From: Lutibacter sp.
GTDB lineage: Bacteria > Bacteroidota > Bacteroidia > Flavobacteriales > Flavobacteriaceae
DNA length: 64,000 bases
Assembly (NCBI RefSeq): GCF_016342705.1
Contig: NZ_JAEINV010000012.1
Location: forward strand, 1-64,000
Reading direction: 5' to 3'
Below are positions 37,088 to 46,882 of this stretch, one piece after another. The position numbers and the translations under genes were made by a program. Positions within the stretch are counted from its first letter, which is position 1; each line of letters opens with the position of its first letter. A model generated the notes under the pieces. It saw only the letters and a list, made by a program, of their open reading frames with translations, did no database searches and was not told where the DNA came from.

Positions 37088-38002
37088 TTATACAATTATA
37101 CTTTTTCCTTTACTTTCTAAATTTTTGTCGGTATCAAAATAAAAATCGATTCTTCCTAAATTTAAGCCATAACAGCCAACTTGATTCACTAGTACATTTT
37201 CTCCTACAATATTTTTAGTCACTGTCGGTTTTGGTAAAAAAGTATGCGTATGTCCACCAATAATTAAATCAATATCTTTTGTTTTTGCTGCTAATTCTAA
37301 ATCGCTAATTTTATTTTCTTCTTTTTTGTAATGATAGCCTAAATGCGATAAACAAATAACTAAATCACAGTTTTCTTCTTCATTTAAAATTCTACTCATT
37401 TCACGAGCAACTTCAACAGGATTGTTATAAATAGTTTCTTTATACATTCTTGGATCAACCAATCCTTCTAATTTTATTCCTAAACCAAAAACACCTATTT
37501 TAATTTCATTTTTTACAAATACTTTATAAGGTTTTACATGCGAGTCTAACACGGTATTTTTAAAATCGTAATTAGCAGATAAGAAATCGAATTTTGCATG
37601 TGGAAGTTGCGCATATAAGCCGTCAATTCCATTATCAAAATCGTGATTTCCTATGGTTGCCGCATCATATTTCAGCATACTCATTAGCTTAAATTCTAAT
37701 TCGCCACCATAAAAGTTAAAAAAAGGTGTTCCTTGAAAAATATCTCCAGCATCTAATAATAATGTATGTGGATTTTCTTTCCTAATTCCATCAATTAACG
37801 TGGCTCTTCTGGCAACTCCTCCAAGGTTTGGATATTTATAATGTGAACTTTCAAAAGGTTCTATATGGCTATGCACATCGTTAGTATGTAAAATGGTAAT
37901 GTGCTTTTTATCTGATGAAGCAAACGACTGTAATGGTAAACCACCTAAAGTTAATAGCGCCGTTGCAGTTGATGTTTTCTTAATAAAATTTCTTCTTTTC
38001 AT
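37088..38002 (-). CDS. metallophosphatase half of a split 5'-nucleotidase (TAT signal)
   Basis: A 304-residue calcineurin-like metallophosphatase equal to the N-terminal domain of periplasmic 5'-nucleotidases (UshA). Metal-binding motifs are ILHTNDVHSH near 33-42, LDAGDIFQG, ATIGNHDFDNG and IIGGHTHTF. The N-terminus is a twin-arginine signal, RRNFIKK, so it is exported folded. The nucleotide-binding C-terminal domain is missing, but is encoded by the gene just upstream. The two are expected to act together on exported nucleotides. Confidence 0.9.
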   Translation of the reverse strand: MKRRNFIKKTSTATALLTLGGLPLQSFASSDKKHITILHTNDVHSHIEPFESSHYKYPNLGGVARRATLIDGIRKENPHTLLLDAGDIFQGTPFFNFYGGELEFKLMSMLKYDAATIGNHDFDNGIDGLYAQLPHAKFDFLSANYDFKNTVLDSHVKPYKVFVKNEIKIGVFGLGIKLEGLVDPRMYKETIYNNPVEVAREMSRILNEEENCDLVICLSHLGYHYKKEENKISDLELAAKTKDIDLIIGGHTHTFLPKPTVTKNIVGENVLVNQVGCYGLNLGRIDFYFDTDKNLESKGKSIIV

Positions 38003-38006
38003 AATG

Positions 38007-38759
38007 CTATTTTTCTTTCAAAAATCGGCCGTCTAATGCAACTTTAATAGTGTCGTTTTCTTTAAAATAATCTATAATAGTATTTCTAATTTTATAATCT
38101 AAATTATAACTGCTGATAGAATTTTTGAAAAAAATCATATTATCTCCACCTGTTTGTAAATAATCTGAAGTAAGTACAAAATAGGTTTTATTTTTATCTA
38201 ACGGTTTGTTGTTGATTTTTAAATTGTAACCACTTTTTGTAATTACTAAATTAAATTGTTTAGATAGTGGGTGCGCTTTTTCTTCTGTAACCAAATAGTG
38301 TACTAATTCTTCAACTTTTTTTGGAGATAATTCAAGAACTACTAAACTGTTTTCAAAAGGCATTAAGTTAAATGCGTTTTGAGTTGTAATGTTTCCTTGT
38401 GTAATACCAGCTCTTATTCCACCATAGTTAAAAAGTGCAAAATCAATATTTTTTCCAGTTCTACTATTAAAAATGGGATTTCCTTTCTCATAACATAAAT
38501 CAGCCATTAAATTTCCTAAAGAACTTTCCAATACACCATCAGTTCTAACCAAATTATGCGGTGTATAACTTAGTACTGTATTCATTTCCTTATCAACACT
38601 TTCTTTAAAAGGTTTAATAAAATTCTCAATTTCTACTTTAGGTTTAATTCCTTCAGTTATAGGAAGTTGTTTTCCTTCAATTTTAGTTAAAAATGGCGGG
38701 TCACTTTTACAACTTACAAGGAGTGAAATTATAAAAATGTGAATAATAAATTTTTTCAT
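38007..38759 (-). CDS. nucleotide-binding half of a split 5'-nucleotidase (lipoprotein)
   Basis: A 250-residue protein equal to the C-terminal, substrate-specificity domain of 5'-nucleotidases. It has NLMADLCYE, NYGGIRAGITQGNIT, NAFNLMPFENSLVVLELS and the TSDYLQTGGDNM loop that holds the adenine ring. The N-terminus is a lipoprotein signal (lipobox LVSC). The frame is open to 38795, but MKKFIIHIFII at 38759 gives a proper signal. It precedes the catalytic half by four bases. One subunit uses Sec/lipid attachment and the other TAT, so they meet only after export. Confidence 0.88.
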   Translation of the reverse strand: MKKFIIHIFIISLLVSCKSDPPFLTKIEGKQLPITEGIKPKVEIENFIKPFKESVDKEMNTVLSYTPHNLVRTDGVLESSLGNLMADLCYEKGNPIFNSRTGKNIDFALFNYGGIRAGITQGNITTQNAFNLMPFENSLVVLELSPKKVEELVHYLVTEEKAHPLSKQFNLVITKSGYNLKINNKPLDKNKTYFVLTSDYLQTGGDNMIFFKNSISSYNLDYKIRNTIIDYFKENDTIKVALDGRFLKEK

Positions 38760-38811
38760 TGTTGAAATACTAATGATTTTAATTAATTTTGTCAATCAAT
38801 CGTAAATATAA

Positions 38812-39336
38812 ATGATTTTTACAGGATTTAAACGAAAAAGCAATCAAATTTTTTTTAATAAAAATTGGCAAGAACTTCTTGAAAAATCAAGTTTGGTTTC
38901 AAATGGAAATATTAAAAATGCATTAATAATTGTTAATAGCCAAATTGAAAAGGATGCGGTTGAAAATGTATTAGTTGAAATTTTAAAGCTATCAGTTGAT
39001 AAAATTGATTGTATTATTTTTCAGCAAAAAATAAAAAAGGAACAGCGTAATTTAGCTATCATTACTCCAAAAGATTTTGGTTGGAATGGCAAAGTGCCTT
39101 CAGAAAAATTGAAAAATATTTTAACAAAAAACTACGATTTGTTAATAAATTATAGTAAAGTTGAAAATGTATATGTCAACCTATTAATTTTGCACTGCAA
39201 AGTGGCTTTTAGAGTTGGTTTTGGTCATTTAAATAAAAAACTATATGATTTTATTGTAAAATGTGATCCAACAGAAATAAGTTTATTTCATACAGAGTTA
39301 ATCAAATATTTAAAGATTTTAAAAAAAATAGAATGA
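38812..39336 (+). CDS. DUF6913-like conserved hypothetical protein
   Basis: A 174-residue protein that I recognise only as the family often found just before dapA in flavobacteria. There is no signal peptide or membrane helix; it is basic, with a likely alpha/beta fold ([20 protein letters not shown], then [18 protein letters not shown]). Its stop overlaps the dapA start by four bases, so it is translated together with dapA. The function is unknown. Confidence 0.75.
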   Translation: MIFTGFKRKSNQIFFNKNWQELLEKSSLVSNGNIKNALIIVNSQIEKDAVENVLVEILKLSVDKIDCIIFQQKIKKEQRNLAIITPKDFGWNGKVPSEKLKNILTKNYDLLINYSKVENVYVNLLILHCKVAFRVGFGHLNKKLYDFIVKCDPTEISLFHTELIKYLKILKKIE

Positions 39337-40208
39337 AGGAATTATTAGGAACTGGGGTAGCGTTGGTAACGCCATTTAATAAAGATAAATCAGTAGATTT
39401 TGAAGGATTAAAACGGTTGGTAAACTTTCAAATAGATAATGGCGTAAACTATTTAGTAGTTTTAGGCACAACTGGTGAACCTGCAACATTAACTGTTGAA
39501 GAAAAAGAGCAAGTTAAAAAAACAATTATTGAGACCAATAAAGGAAGATTGCCATTGGTAATTGGAATTGGAGGAAATAATACAATGAATGTAGTAAATG
39601 ATATAAAATCCACAGATTTATCAGCTTTTTGTGCAATTTTATCTGTTTCTCCGTATTACAATAAGCCAAGTCAAGAAGGTATTTATCAGCATTTTAAAGC
39701 AATTTCAGAAGCTAGCCCACTACCAATAATAGTGTATAATGTTCCAGGAAGAACTGGCCGTAATTTTGAACCTAAAACAGTTTTAAGATTGGCAAACGAT
39801 TTTAAAAATATAGTTGCCGTTAAAGAAGCAGCAGGAGATTTGGTTCAAGCAATGCGTATTTTACAGCATAAACCAACAAATTTTATGGTTATTTCTGGCG
39901 ATGATATGATTGCCTTGCCAATGACATTAGCAGGTGGATCCGGTGTAATTTCGGTAATTGCACAAGGCTTACCTAAAGATTTTTCCGAAATGATTCAAGA
40001 AGGATTAAAAGGGAATGTTAAAAAAGCTAATGAGTTGCATTACAAAGTAATGGATAGTATTGATTATATTTTTGAAGAATGTAATCCTTCAGGAATAAAA
40101 GCGCTTTTAAATGCCATTAATATTTGTTCAACGGATGTTCGTTTACCTTTAGTTGAAGCATCTGAGGCTTCGCAACAAAAAATTAATAACTTTGTAGCAA
40201 ATTATTAA
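39333..40208 (+). CDS. dapA: 4-hydroxy-tetrahydrodipicolinate synthase
   Basis: Condenses pyruvate with aspartate semialdehyde in lysine and diaminopimelate synthesis. The 291-residue TIM barrel has GTTGEPATL near residues 45-53, the proton-relay Tyr135 in VYNVPGRTG, and the Schiff-base Lys164 in [10 protein letters not shown], then SGDDMIALP. All catalytic residues are intact. It is translated with the short upstream gene and followed by a ferritin gene after 41 bases. Confidence 0.97.
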   Translation: MKELLGTGVALVTPFNKDKSVDFEGLKRLVNFQIDNGVNYLVVLGTTGEPATLTVEEKEQVKKTIIETNKGRLPLVIGIGGNNTMNVVNDIKSTDLSAFCAILSVSPYYNKPSQEGIYQHFKAISEASPLPIIVYNVPGRTGRNFEPKTVLRLANDFKNIVAVKEAAGDLVQAMRILQHKPTNFMVISGDDMIALPMTLAGGSGVISVIAQGLPKDFSEMIQEGLKGNVKKANELHYKVMDSIDYIFEECNPSGIKALLNAINICSTDVRLPLVEASEASQQKINNFVANY

Positions 40209-40249
40209 TTAATTTTACACGAAATTTAAATACTTAAAAATATAGAATT

Positions 40250-40765
40250 ATGTTATCAGAAAGAATGCAAAAAGCCTTAAACGATCAAATTAGAATAGAA
40301 GCTGAATCTTCACAAATATATTTAGCAATGGCTTCTTGGTCTGAAGTGAAAGGATTAGAAGGAATTGCTCAATTTATGTATGGGCAATCAGATGAAGAGC
40401 GTATGCATATGTTAAAAATGTTTAAGTATGTAAACGAACGTGGCGGAAAAGCAGAAGTTTCTGAATTAAATAAACCGGCAGATCAATACGGGTCAATTAA
40501 AGAAATGTTTGAAACGTTATTTAAACACGAAGTTTTTGTTTCTCAAAGTATTAATGAGCTGGTTCATATTTCTTTAGAAGAGAAAGATTACGCTACACAT
40601 AACTTTTTACAATGGTATGTTGCAGAACAAATTGAAGAAGAAGCTCAAGCTAGAACAATTTTAGATAAAATTAATTTAATTGGTGATGATAAAGGAGGTT
40701 TATATTTGTTTGACAATGATATTAAACAATTAACTGTTGTTAGTTCAGTAGCTCCAGGAGTTTAA
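40250..40765 (+). CDS. ftnA: bacterial non-haem ferritin
   Basis: A 171-residue iron-storage ferritin that forms 24-mers and oxidises Fe(II). Ferroxidase ligands are visible in RIEAESSQIYLAMASW, SDEERMHMLKMFKY and LQWYVAEQIEEEAQ, i.e. the usual glutamates and His. There is no haem-binding methionine pattern typical of bacterioferritin. An ordinary iron store, relevant to the many Fe-S and haem proteins encoded nearby. Confidence 0.95.
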   Translation: MLSERMQKALNDQIRIEAESSQIYLAMASWSEVKGLEGIAQFMYGQSDEERMHMLKMFKYVNERGGKAEVSELNKPADQYGSIKEMFETLFKHEVFVSQSINELVHISLEEKDYATHNFLQWYVAEQIEEEAQARTILDKINLIGDDKGGLYLFDNDIKQLTVVSSVAPGV

Positions 40766-40873
40766 CAATTAACAAACAATTAAGATTGTTAACCCGTTTA
40801 TATTGTAAAAGCGAGTTATTTTTGTGAATTATTGATGTAAAAAAAATCATTTTAATAATCCATATTAAATAAC

Positions 40874-40881
40874 TAATTTTG
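40874..40881 (+). promoter_or_regulatory. TAnnTTTG promoter box of bamD
   Basis: TAATTTTG, an exact match, whose last base is four bases before the bamD ATG (40886). It implies a leaderless or nearly leaderless transcript. Confidence 0.55.
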
Positions 40882-40885
40882 CCAA

Positions 40886-41713
40886 ATGCAAAAAAATAAA
40901 ATTTTCATTTTCATTTTATTAGTCGCTATAGGTTTTTCATCTTGTAGTGAATATCAGAAAGTATTGAATAAAGGTACTGTAGAAGACCAATATAAAATGG
41001 CTACAGATTTGTATGAATCTCAAAAGTATAATAAAGCAATTCAATTATTTGAGAAAATTACACCTAGCTATAGAGGGAAACCTCAAATGGAACGTATACA
41101 ATATATGGTTGCGCAAGCACATTATAATACCAAGCAATATAGCTTAGCAGCATATTATTTTGATAAGTTTGTGAAAAATTATCCAAAAAGTTCTAAATTA
41201 GAAGAAGCTGCATATTTATCTGCACATAGTTATTATTTAGCTTCTCCAGTATATAGTTTAGATCAAAAGGATACTCAAGAAGCTTTAAACGCTTTGCAAA
41301 ATTTTATTTATAAGTTTCCAGAATCTGAACATACAGCTGATGCAAATAAAAATATTAAAGAGCTAACACATAAATTAGAAAAGAAATCTTTTGAAATTGC
41401 AAAGCAATATTATCATACAGAAGATTATATTTCAGCAATTGCGGCGTTTGATAATTTATTAGCAGATTATTTAGGAACTTCATATAAAGAAGAAGCTTTA
41501 TATTTAAAATTTAAAGCCTCTTATGAATTAGCAATAAATAGCTATATTTTAAAGAAAGAATCTAGATTAAATGATGCTATTAAAGCACATGAAAAATTCA
41601 AAAGAAATTTTCCAGATTCTGAACGTTTAAAAGAAACTGAAAAATTAGTAATAAATATAAATGAAGAGTTAAGCTCTTTACCAGTTATTAAAACTCAAAC
41701 TAATGGAATATAA
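40886..41713 (+). CDS. bamD: outer-membrane assembly lipoprotein BamD
   Basis: An essential lipoprotein of the BAM complex that inserts beta-barrels. The 275-residue protein has a lipoprotein signal (lipobox FSSC, Cys20) and five tetratricopeptide-like repeats, such as DLYESQKYNKAIQLFEKI, YSLAAYYFDKFVKNYPKS and YISAIAAFDNLLADY. The 11-base overlap with the next gene and the tight spacing onwards make a run bamD-omega-coaBC-DUF4835-recN. Confidence 0.93.
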   Translation: MQKNKIFIFILLVAIGFSSCSEYQKVLNKGTVEDQYKMATDLYESQKYNKAIQLFEKITPSYRGKPQMERIQYMVAQAHYNTKQYSLAAYYFDKFVKNYPKSSKLEEAAYLSAHSYYLASPVYSLDQKDTQEALNALQNFIYKFPESEHTADANKNIKELTHKLEKKSFEIAKQYYHTEDYISAIAAFDNLLADYLGTSYKEEALYLKFKASYELAINSYILKKESRLNDAIKAHEKFKRNFPDSERLKETEKLVININEELSSLPVIKTQTNGI

Positions 41714-42029
41714 AAACACAAAGGCACCAACTTCTACTATTACTTATGATAAAAATAAGATAGAAGCTCCAACAGATAATATTTATGAAGCTATTACAAT
41801 TATAGCTAAAAGAGCAGATCAAATTAGCAGTGATTTAAAGAATGAACTAATTGAAAAATTAGAAGAGTTTGCCACATATACTGATAGTTTAGATGAGGTT
41901 TTTGAAAATAAAGAACAAATTGAAGTTTCAAAATATTATGAAAAATTACCAAAATCTACCGCAATTGCTGTGCAAGAATGGTTAGATGGTAAAATATATC
42001 ACAGAAACCCAGAAGAAACTCAAAAATAG
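41703..42029 (+). CDS. RNA polymerase omega-like protein
   Basis: A 108-residue protein with the omega-family core DNIYEAITIIAKRADQISSD near residues 26-45, followed by an acidic C-terminal half. In Bacteroidota a protein of this kind stands in for RpoZ. It overlaps bamD by 11 bases and abuts coaBC, the same order seen in other flavobacteria. The link to RNA polymerase is by family, not by direct evidence. Confidence 0.8.
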   Translation: MEYKNTKAPTSTITYDKNKIEAPTDNIYEAITIIAKRADQISSDLKNELIEKLEEFATYTDSLDEVFENKEQIEVSKYYEKLPKSTAIAVQEWLDGKIYHRNPEETQK

Positions 42030-43244
42030 ATGTCAGTTTTAAGCGGTAAAAATATACTATTAGGTGTTACAGCCGGTATTGCTGCTTATAAAACTGCCCA
42101 TTTAGTTCGACTTTTTATAAAAGCAGGTGCAAACGTTAAAGTAGTTATGACACCTGCTTCTAAAGATTTTGTTACACCGTTAACATTAGCAACACTTTCC
42201 CAAAATCCAGTTTATTCAACTTTTTTTGAAAAAGGAGAAAATGAAACTGAAGAATGGAATAGTCATGTAGATTTAGGTTTGTGGGCAGATTTAATGGTTA
42301 TAGCTCCAGCTACAGCAAATACATTGTCTAAAATGGCAAATGGTGTTTGTGACAATTTGTTATTAGCAACCTATTTATCGGCAAAAAGCACTGTTTATTT
42401 TGCTCCAGCAATGGATTTGGATATGTATAAACATCCAACAACAAAGCAAAGTATAGAAAAATTACAGAGCTTTGGAAATGTTTTTATTCCACCATCTACT
42501 GGCTTTTTAGCAAGTGGTTTAGAGGGTGAAGGTAGAATGGAAGAGCCAGAAAATATAGTTTCCTTTATAGTGAAAAATTGTATAAAAGGTTTGCCACTTT
42601 TTGGAAAGAAAGTATTAATTACTGCTGGTCCAACATACGAGGCTATTGATCCCGTTCGTTTTATAGGAAATCATTCATCAGGTAAAATGGGTTTTGAACT
42701 GGCAAAAACTGCGGCAAACTTAGGTGCAGAAGTTTATTTAATTACTGGGCCATCTAACGAGAAAGTTTCCAATAATTTAATTCATAGAATTAATATTGTG
42801 AGTGCAGAAGATATGTATAATGAAGTTTATAAATATTATGAAACTTCTAATATTACTATATGTTCAGCAGCGGTAGCAGATTATAAACCTTGTGTTGTAG
42901 CAGAAAATAAAATAAAAAAATCAACCGATACTATTTCAATAGAATTGGTGAAAACCCATGATATTTTATCATCATTAGGTAAAAATAAAAAACAGCAGAT
43001 TTTAGTAGGTTTTGCATTGGAAACTGAAAATGAAATTGAAAATGCTAAAATTAAATTAACAAAAAAGAATTTAGATTTAATTGTTTTAAATTCGTTAAAT
43101 GATAAAGGTGCTGGTTTTCAGAAAGAAACTAATAAAGTAACAATTATTGATAAATTCGAAAATATTTCGGAATTTAGTTTAAAATCTAAGGCTGAAGTTG
43201 CTAAAGATATTTTTAATGAAATTTTAAAAAACAAGTATGTTTAA
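42030..43244 (+). CDS. coaBC: bifunctional phosphopantothenoylcysteine decarboxylase / synthase
   Basis: Makes 4'-phosphopantetheine for coenzyme A. The N-terminal CoaC domain is an FMN flavoprotein with GVTAGIAAYKTAHLVR, the active-site His in WNSHVDLGLWAD and PAMDLDMYKHP. The C-terminal CoaB domain starts at VLITAGPTYEAIDPVRFI and has NHSSGKMGFELA and CSAAVADYKP. The 404-residue length is normal. It begins at the base after the omega-like stop codon. Confidence 0.97.
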   Translation: MSVLSGKNILLGVTAGIAAYKTAHLVRLFIKAGANVKVVMTPASKDFVTPLTLATLSQNPVYSTFFEKGENETEEWNSHVDLGLWADLMVIAPATANTLSKMANGVCDNLLLATYLSAKSTVYFAPAMDLDMYKHPTTKQSIEKLQSFGNVFIPPSTGFLASGLEGEGRMEEPENIVSFIVKNCIKGLPLFGKKVLITAGPTYEAIDPVRFIGNHSSGKMGFELAKTAANLGAEVYLITGPSNEKVSNNLIHRINIVSAEDMYNEVYKYYETSNITICSAAVADYKPCVVAENKIKKSTDTISIELVKTHDILSSLGKNKKQQILVGFALETENEIENAKIKLTKKNLDLIVLNSLNDKGAGFQKETNKVTIIDKFENISEFSLKSKAEVAKDIFNEILKNKYV

Positions 43245-44124
43245 AGTTTTTAAAATTATTCTTATTTTTTTTTCGGTAATACAATTAAGTGCGCAAGAAT
43301 TAAATTGTACAATAACTGTTAATGCTGACAAAATTCCAGGTTCTAATAAACAAATATTTAAAACCTTAGAAAATTCTTTAAATGAATTTGTAAATCAAAA
43401 GCGCTGGACAAAATTTAGTTATAAGCTTCAAGAAAGAATAAATTGTAATTTAACACTCACTATTCTAGAACAAACTGGAAGTGAATTTAGAGGCCATATC
43501 CAAATTCAATCATCAAGACCCGTTTATAATACTTCATATCTTACGCCAGTTTTTAATTTTAAAGATGATAATTTTTCTTTTCAATATACAGAGTTTGAAC
43601 CCTTGCAGTTTAATCAAAATTCATTTGAATCAAATTTAGTATCTATAGTTACGTTTTATTCATATATCATGTTAGGAATGGATGCAGATACTTTTATGTT
43701 AAACGGAGGGGCAACTTATTTTACAATGGCACAAAATGTACTTGTTCAGGCTCAACAAAGTGGTTATGCAGGCTGGAATCAGAATGATGGATCTAAAACA
43801 AGATTTACGTTAATTGATAATATAATTTCTCCTACATATAGCATGTTTAAATCTGTTATGTATCAATATCATAGAAATGGTTTGGATATTTTGAGTACTG
43901 AAACCAAAAATTCAAAAGAGAATATTGGAGAAACAATTTCAATGTTAAAATCTATTTATGACTCAAGACCAAATGCCTTTTTGTTAAGAATCTTTATGGA
44001 TTCTAAATCTGATGAAATTGTAAATATTTTTTCTGAAGGCCCAAAATATGATACGTATAAATTAAAAGAAAACCTCATGAAAATTTCGCCTATAAATGCT
44101 GCGAAGTGGAGTGAAATTAAGTAA
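43237..44124 (+). CDS. DUF4835-family exported protein
   Basis: A 295-residue exported protein, signal peptide about 1-18 (cut after LSAQ). I recognise the DUF4835 family, which in flavobacteria is always found beside coaBC and recN. It contains CNLTLTILEQTGSEFRGHIQ and the MLGMDADTFMLNGGATYF segment. Its function is not known; a role in the envelope is suggested by export. It overlaps coaBC by eight bases. Confidence 0.85.
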   Translation: MFKVFKIILIFFSVIQLSAQELNCTITVNADKIPGSNKQIFKTLENSLNEFVNQKRWTKFSYKLQERINCNLTLTILEQTGSEFRGHIQIQSSRPVYNTSYLTPVFNFKDDNFSFQYTEFEPLQFNQNSFESNLVSIVTFYSYIMLGMDADTFMLNGGATYFTMAQNVLVQAQQSGYAGWNQNDGSKTRFTLIDNIISPTYSMFKSVMYQYHRNGLDILSTETKNSKENIGETISMLKSIYDSRPNAFLLRIFMDSKSDEIVNIFSEGPKYDTYKLKENLMKISPINAAKWSEIK

Positions 44125-44147
44125 ATTGCTTAAAATTTTAAATACAA

Positions 44148-45800
44148 GTGCTTTCAAATCTTTCTATAAAAAATTACGCCTTAATTGAAAATCTTTCAGT
44201 TAATTTTAAAGATAATTTATCAATTATAACTGGTGAAACGGGCGCTGGTAAATCTATTTTGTTAGGTGCATTAAGCTTGGTTTTAGGGAAAAGAGCCGAT
44301 TCCACAACACTTAAAGATACAACTATCAAATGTGTCATTGAAGCCCAATTTTCAATAGGAAATTATAAGTTAGAACCTTTTTTTAAAGAAAATGATATTG
44401 ATTTTGAAAAGGAAACCATTATTCGAAGAGAAATTTTACCAAATGGTAAATCCAGAGCTTTTATAAATGATACACCTACAACCTTACAACTCTTACTAGC
44501 TTTAAGTGAATTGCTTATTGATGTGCATTCTCAACATCAAACATTAGAATTGGCAGATGTAAATTTTCAATTTCATATTATTGATGCTTTAGCAAATAAT
44601 TCCGCAAAAATTGAATCGTATAAAAGAGGTTTAATTTTATTTAATAAATTGAATAAAGAATTAAATAAAATTAAAAAAGATCAAGAAGTAGCAAAAGAGC
44701 AATACGAATATAATTTACACCTTTATAAAGAACTAAATTTAGCAAAGTTTATTGTGGATGAACAAGAAGAAATTGAACAATCTTTAGACAAATTAAATAA
44801 TATTGAAGAAATTAAATTAAATCTTTCTGAAGCACAAGCAATTGCATCAAATGAAGAGGTTGGAGTGCAAGCTTTATTGGTTGCTTTTACGCAGAATTTA
44901 AATAGAATAGCTAATTATTCATCTGAGTATAAAGAATTGTACGATCGGATGTTGGCTGTAAAAATAGAATTTGAAGATGTTGCCTCAGAAATAGAAAATT
45001 TAAATGAAAATGTAGATTTTGATGCTTCTGAATTAGAAAAATTAAATGATAGATTGCAACTTATTTACAATCTTCAGAAAAAGCACAGCGTTAAGTCAAT
45101 TTCTGAACTATTAGATATTGAAGAGGAACTTTCTGTAAAAGTGGACGCTGTAGAAAATTCATCTGCAGCAATAAAAGCAAAAGAGAAAGAAGTAAAAGAA
45201 GTAGCTGAAAAAATTGATATTTTAGCAAAAACAATATTTTTAGAACGACAAAAAGCAATTCCAGTTTTAATTAAAAAATTAGAGACGGCTTTAGCTAATT
45301 TGGGAATGGAAAACACCCGTTTCTCCATAAAAATTAATCACAGTAAACATTACTATCAAAATGGGAAAGATGAATTACAACTATTAATTTCGGCTAATAA
45401 GGGTGCTAATTTTGGAGAATTAAAAAAAGTAGCTTCAGGAGGAGAAATGTCTAGAATTATGTTAATTGTAAAATCTATTTTATCGGAATACTTAAAGTTA
45501 CCAACTATTATTTTTGATGAAATTGATACGGGAGTATCTGGGGATGTTTCACAAAAAATGGCGGAAATAATGCAGCAAATGAGCAACAATATGCAGGTAA
45601 TTACAATAACACATTTACCTCAAATTGCAGCTAAAGGAAAGCAACACTATAAAGTTTACAAAGAAGATATTAATAATAATATAGTTACTCAATTAAAAGA
45701 GTTATCTAAAAACGAGCGAGTTGATGAGATTGCCGAAATGTTAGGAGGTAAAAACATTACTTCAACGGCTATTGAACATGCAAAACAACTTTTAAATTAA
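44148..45800 (+). CDS. recN: DNA repair protein RecN
   Basis: An SMC-like ATPase of double-strand-break repair. The 550-residue protein has Walker A near the start (ITGETGAGKSILLGALS), two coiled-coil arms (about 150-370), the ABC signature VASGGEMSRIML and Walker B PTIIFDEIDTGVSG, ending with the switch HLPQIAAKG. The start codon is GTG, giving MLSNLSIKNYALIENLSV. It is the last gene of the bamD run. Confidence 0.97.
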   Translation: MLSNLSIKNYALIENLSVNFKDNLSIITGETGAGKSILLGALSLVLGKRADSTTLKDTTIKCVIEAQFSIGNYKLEPFFKENDIDFEKETIIRREILPNGKSRAFINDTPTTLQLLLALSELLIDVHSQHQTLELADVNFQFHIIDALANNSAKIESYKRGLILFNKLNKELNKIKKDQEVAKEQYEYNLHLYKELNLAKFIVDEQEEIEQSLDKLNNIEEIKLNLSEAQAIASNEEVGVQALLVAFTQNLNRIANYSSEYKELYDRMLAVKIEFEDVASEIENLNENVDFDASELEKLNDRLQLIYNLQKKHSVKSISELLDIEEELSVKVDAVENSSAAIKAKEKEVKEVAEKIDILAKTIFLERQKAIPVLIKKLETALANLGMENTRFSIKINHSKHYYQNGKDELQLLISANKGANFGELKKVASGGEMSRIMLIVKSILSEYLKLPTIIFDEIDTGVSGDVSQKMAEIMQQMSNNMQVITITHLPQIAAKGKQHYKVYKEDINNNIVTQLKELSKNERVDEIAEMLGGKNITSTAIEHAKQLLN

Positions 45801-45808
45801 GAAATTAG

Positions 45809-45816
45809 TATATTTG
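45809..45816 (+). promoter_or_regulatory. TAnnTTTG promoter box of fabI
   Basis: TATATTTG, an exact match, 37 bases upstream of the start at 45854. Confidence 0.5.
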
Positions 45817-45853
45817 CAGACTAAATTAAAAATAAATCAAAACAAATACAATT

Positions 45854-46714
45854 ATGTATAATTTACTGAAAGGAAAAAAAGGGATTATTTTTGGAGCATT
45901 AGATTCAAAATCAATTGCCTGGAAAGTTGCTGAAAGAGCGCATGAAGAAGGGGCGAAATTTGTTTTAACAAATGCACCAGTTGCAATGAGACTTGGTACA
46001 ATAACTGAATTAGCTGAAAAAACTGGTTCAGAAATAATTCCAGCAGATGCAACTTCAATTATGGATTTGGAAGATTTGGTGGATGGAGCAATGAAAATTT
46101 TAGGCGGAAAAATTGATTTTGTATTACATTCAATTGGAATGTCTGTAAATGTTCGTAGAGGAAATCATTATACATTACAAGATTATAATTTCACCAAAAC
46201 TGGGTTTGATGTTTCTGCATTATCTTTTCACAGAGTTATGAGTGTTTTATACAAAAAAGATGCTATGAATGAGTGGGGAAGTATTGTTGCTTTATCTTAT
46301 ATGGCAGCCCAAAGAGTATTTCCAGATTATAATGATATGGCAGACAATAAAGCATATTTAGAATCTGTTGCTCGTAGTTTTGGATATTTCTTCGGTCGTG
46401 ATAAAAAAGTAAGAGTAAATACAATTTCTCAATCGCCAACACCAACTACAGCAGGAAGTGGAGTAAAAGGTTTTGATGGATTTATTGCTTATGCAGAAAA
46501 AATGTCACCACTCGGAAATGCAACAGCTTTAGAATGTGCAGATTATACTATTAGTTTATTCTCAGATTTAACTAAAAAAGTAACACTTCAAAACTTATTT
46601 CATGATGGTGGATTCTCTAATATGGGGGTAAGTACTGCAATTATGGAAGATTTTATGAAAGATTACAAACCAGAAGAAGTAGTTGAAGATCCAAAAAAGA
46701 TAGCTAAAAAATAG
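45854..46714 (+). CDS. fabI: enoyl-[acyl-carrier-protein] reductase FabI
   Basis: Catalyses the last step of each fatty-acid elongation cycle with NADH. The 286-residue SDR protein has the FabI N-terminus GKKGIIFGALDSKSIAWKVA, the LHSIGMS motif and a Tyr-x6-Lys pair in DYNDMADNKAYLES. It is somewhat diverged from E. coli FabI, with an acidic/basic tail of about 20 residues. The product belongs to the FabI branch rather than FabL or FabV. It has its own promoter and terminator. Confidence 0.9.
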   Translation: MYNLLKGKKGIIFGALDSKSIAWKVAERAHEEGAKFVLTNAPVAMRLGTITELAEKTGSEIIPADATSIMDLEDLVDGAMKILGGKIDFVLHSIGMSVNVRRGNHYTLQDYNFTKTGFDVSALSFHRVMSVLYKKDAMNEWGSIVALSYMAAQRVFPDYNDMADNKAYLESVARSFGYFFGRDKKVRVNTISQSPTPTTAGSGVKGFDGFIAYAEKMSPLGNATALECADYTISLFSDLTKKVTLQNLFHDGGFSNMGVSTAIMEDFMKDYKPEEVVEDPKKIAKK

Positions 46715-46736
46715 TAGTTAATACTTTAAATATTTT

Positions 46737-46773
46737 AAAAAAGCGAAGATTATATAATCTTCGCTTTTTTTTT
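46737..46773. terminator. terminator of fabI
   Basis: The palindrome AAGCGAAGATTA/TATAATCTTCGCTT (46741-46766), preceded by A and followed by nine T, starts 23 bases after the fabI stop. Confidence 0.9.
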
Positions 46774-46785
46774 ATGTGTTTTTTT

Positions 46786-46805
46786 TACTTCTAATTTTAG
46801 AAGTA
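46786..46805. repeat. short hairpin before etfB
   Basis: TACTTCTAA-TT-TTAGAAGTA, a nine-base-pair stem just after the fabI terminator. It could be a leader structure of the etf operon; no function is evident. Confidence 0.4.
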
Positions 46806-46882
46806 TGAGTATTATCATGGTTTGCGTGAATAAATTCCTATAAATTTATATGCTTAATACTAAAACAACCAAATATTTAAAT

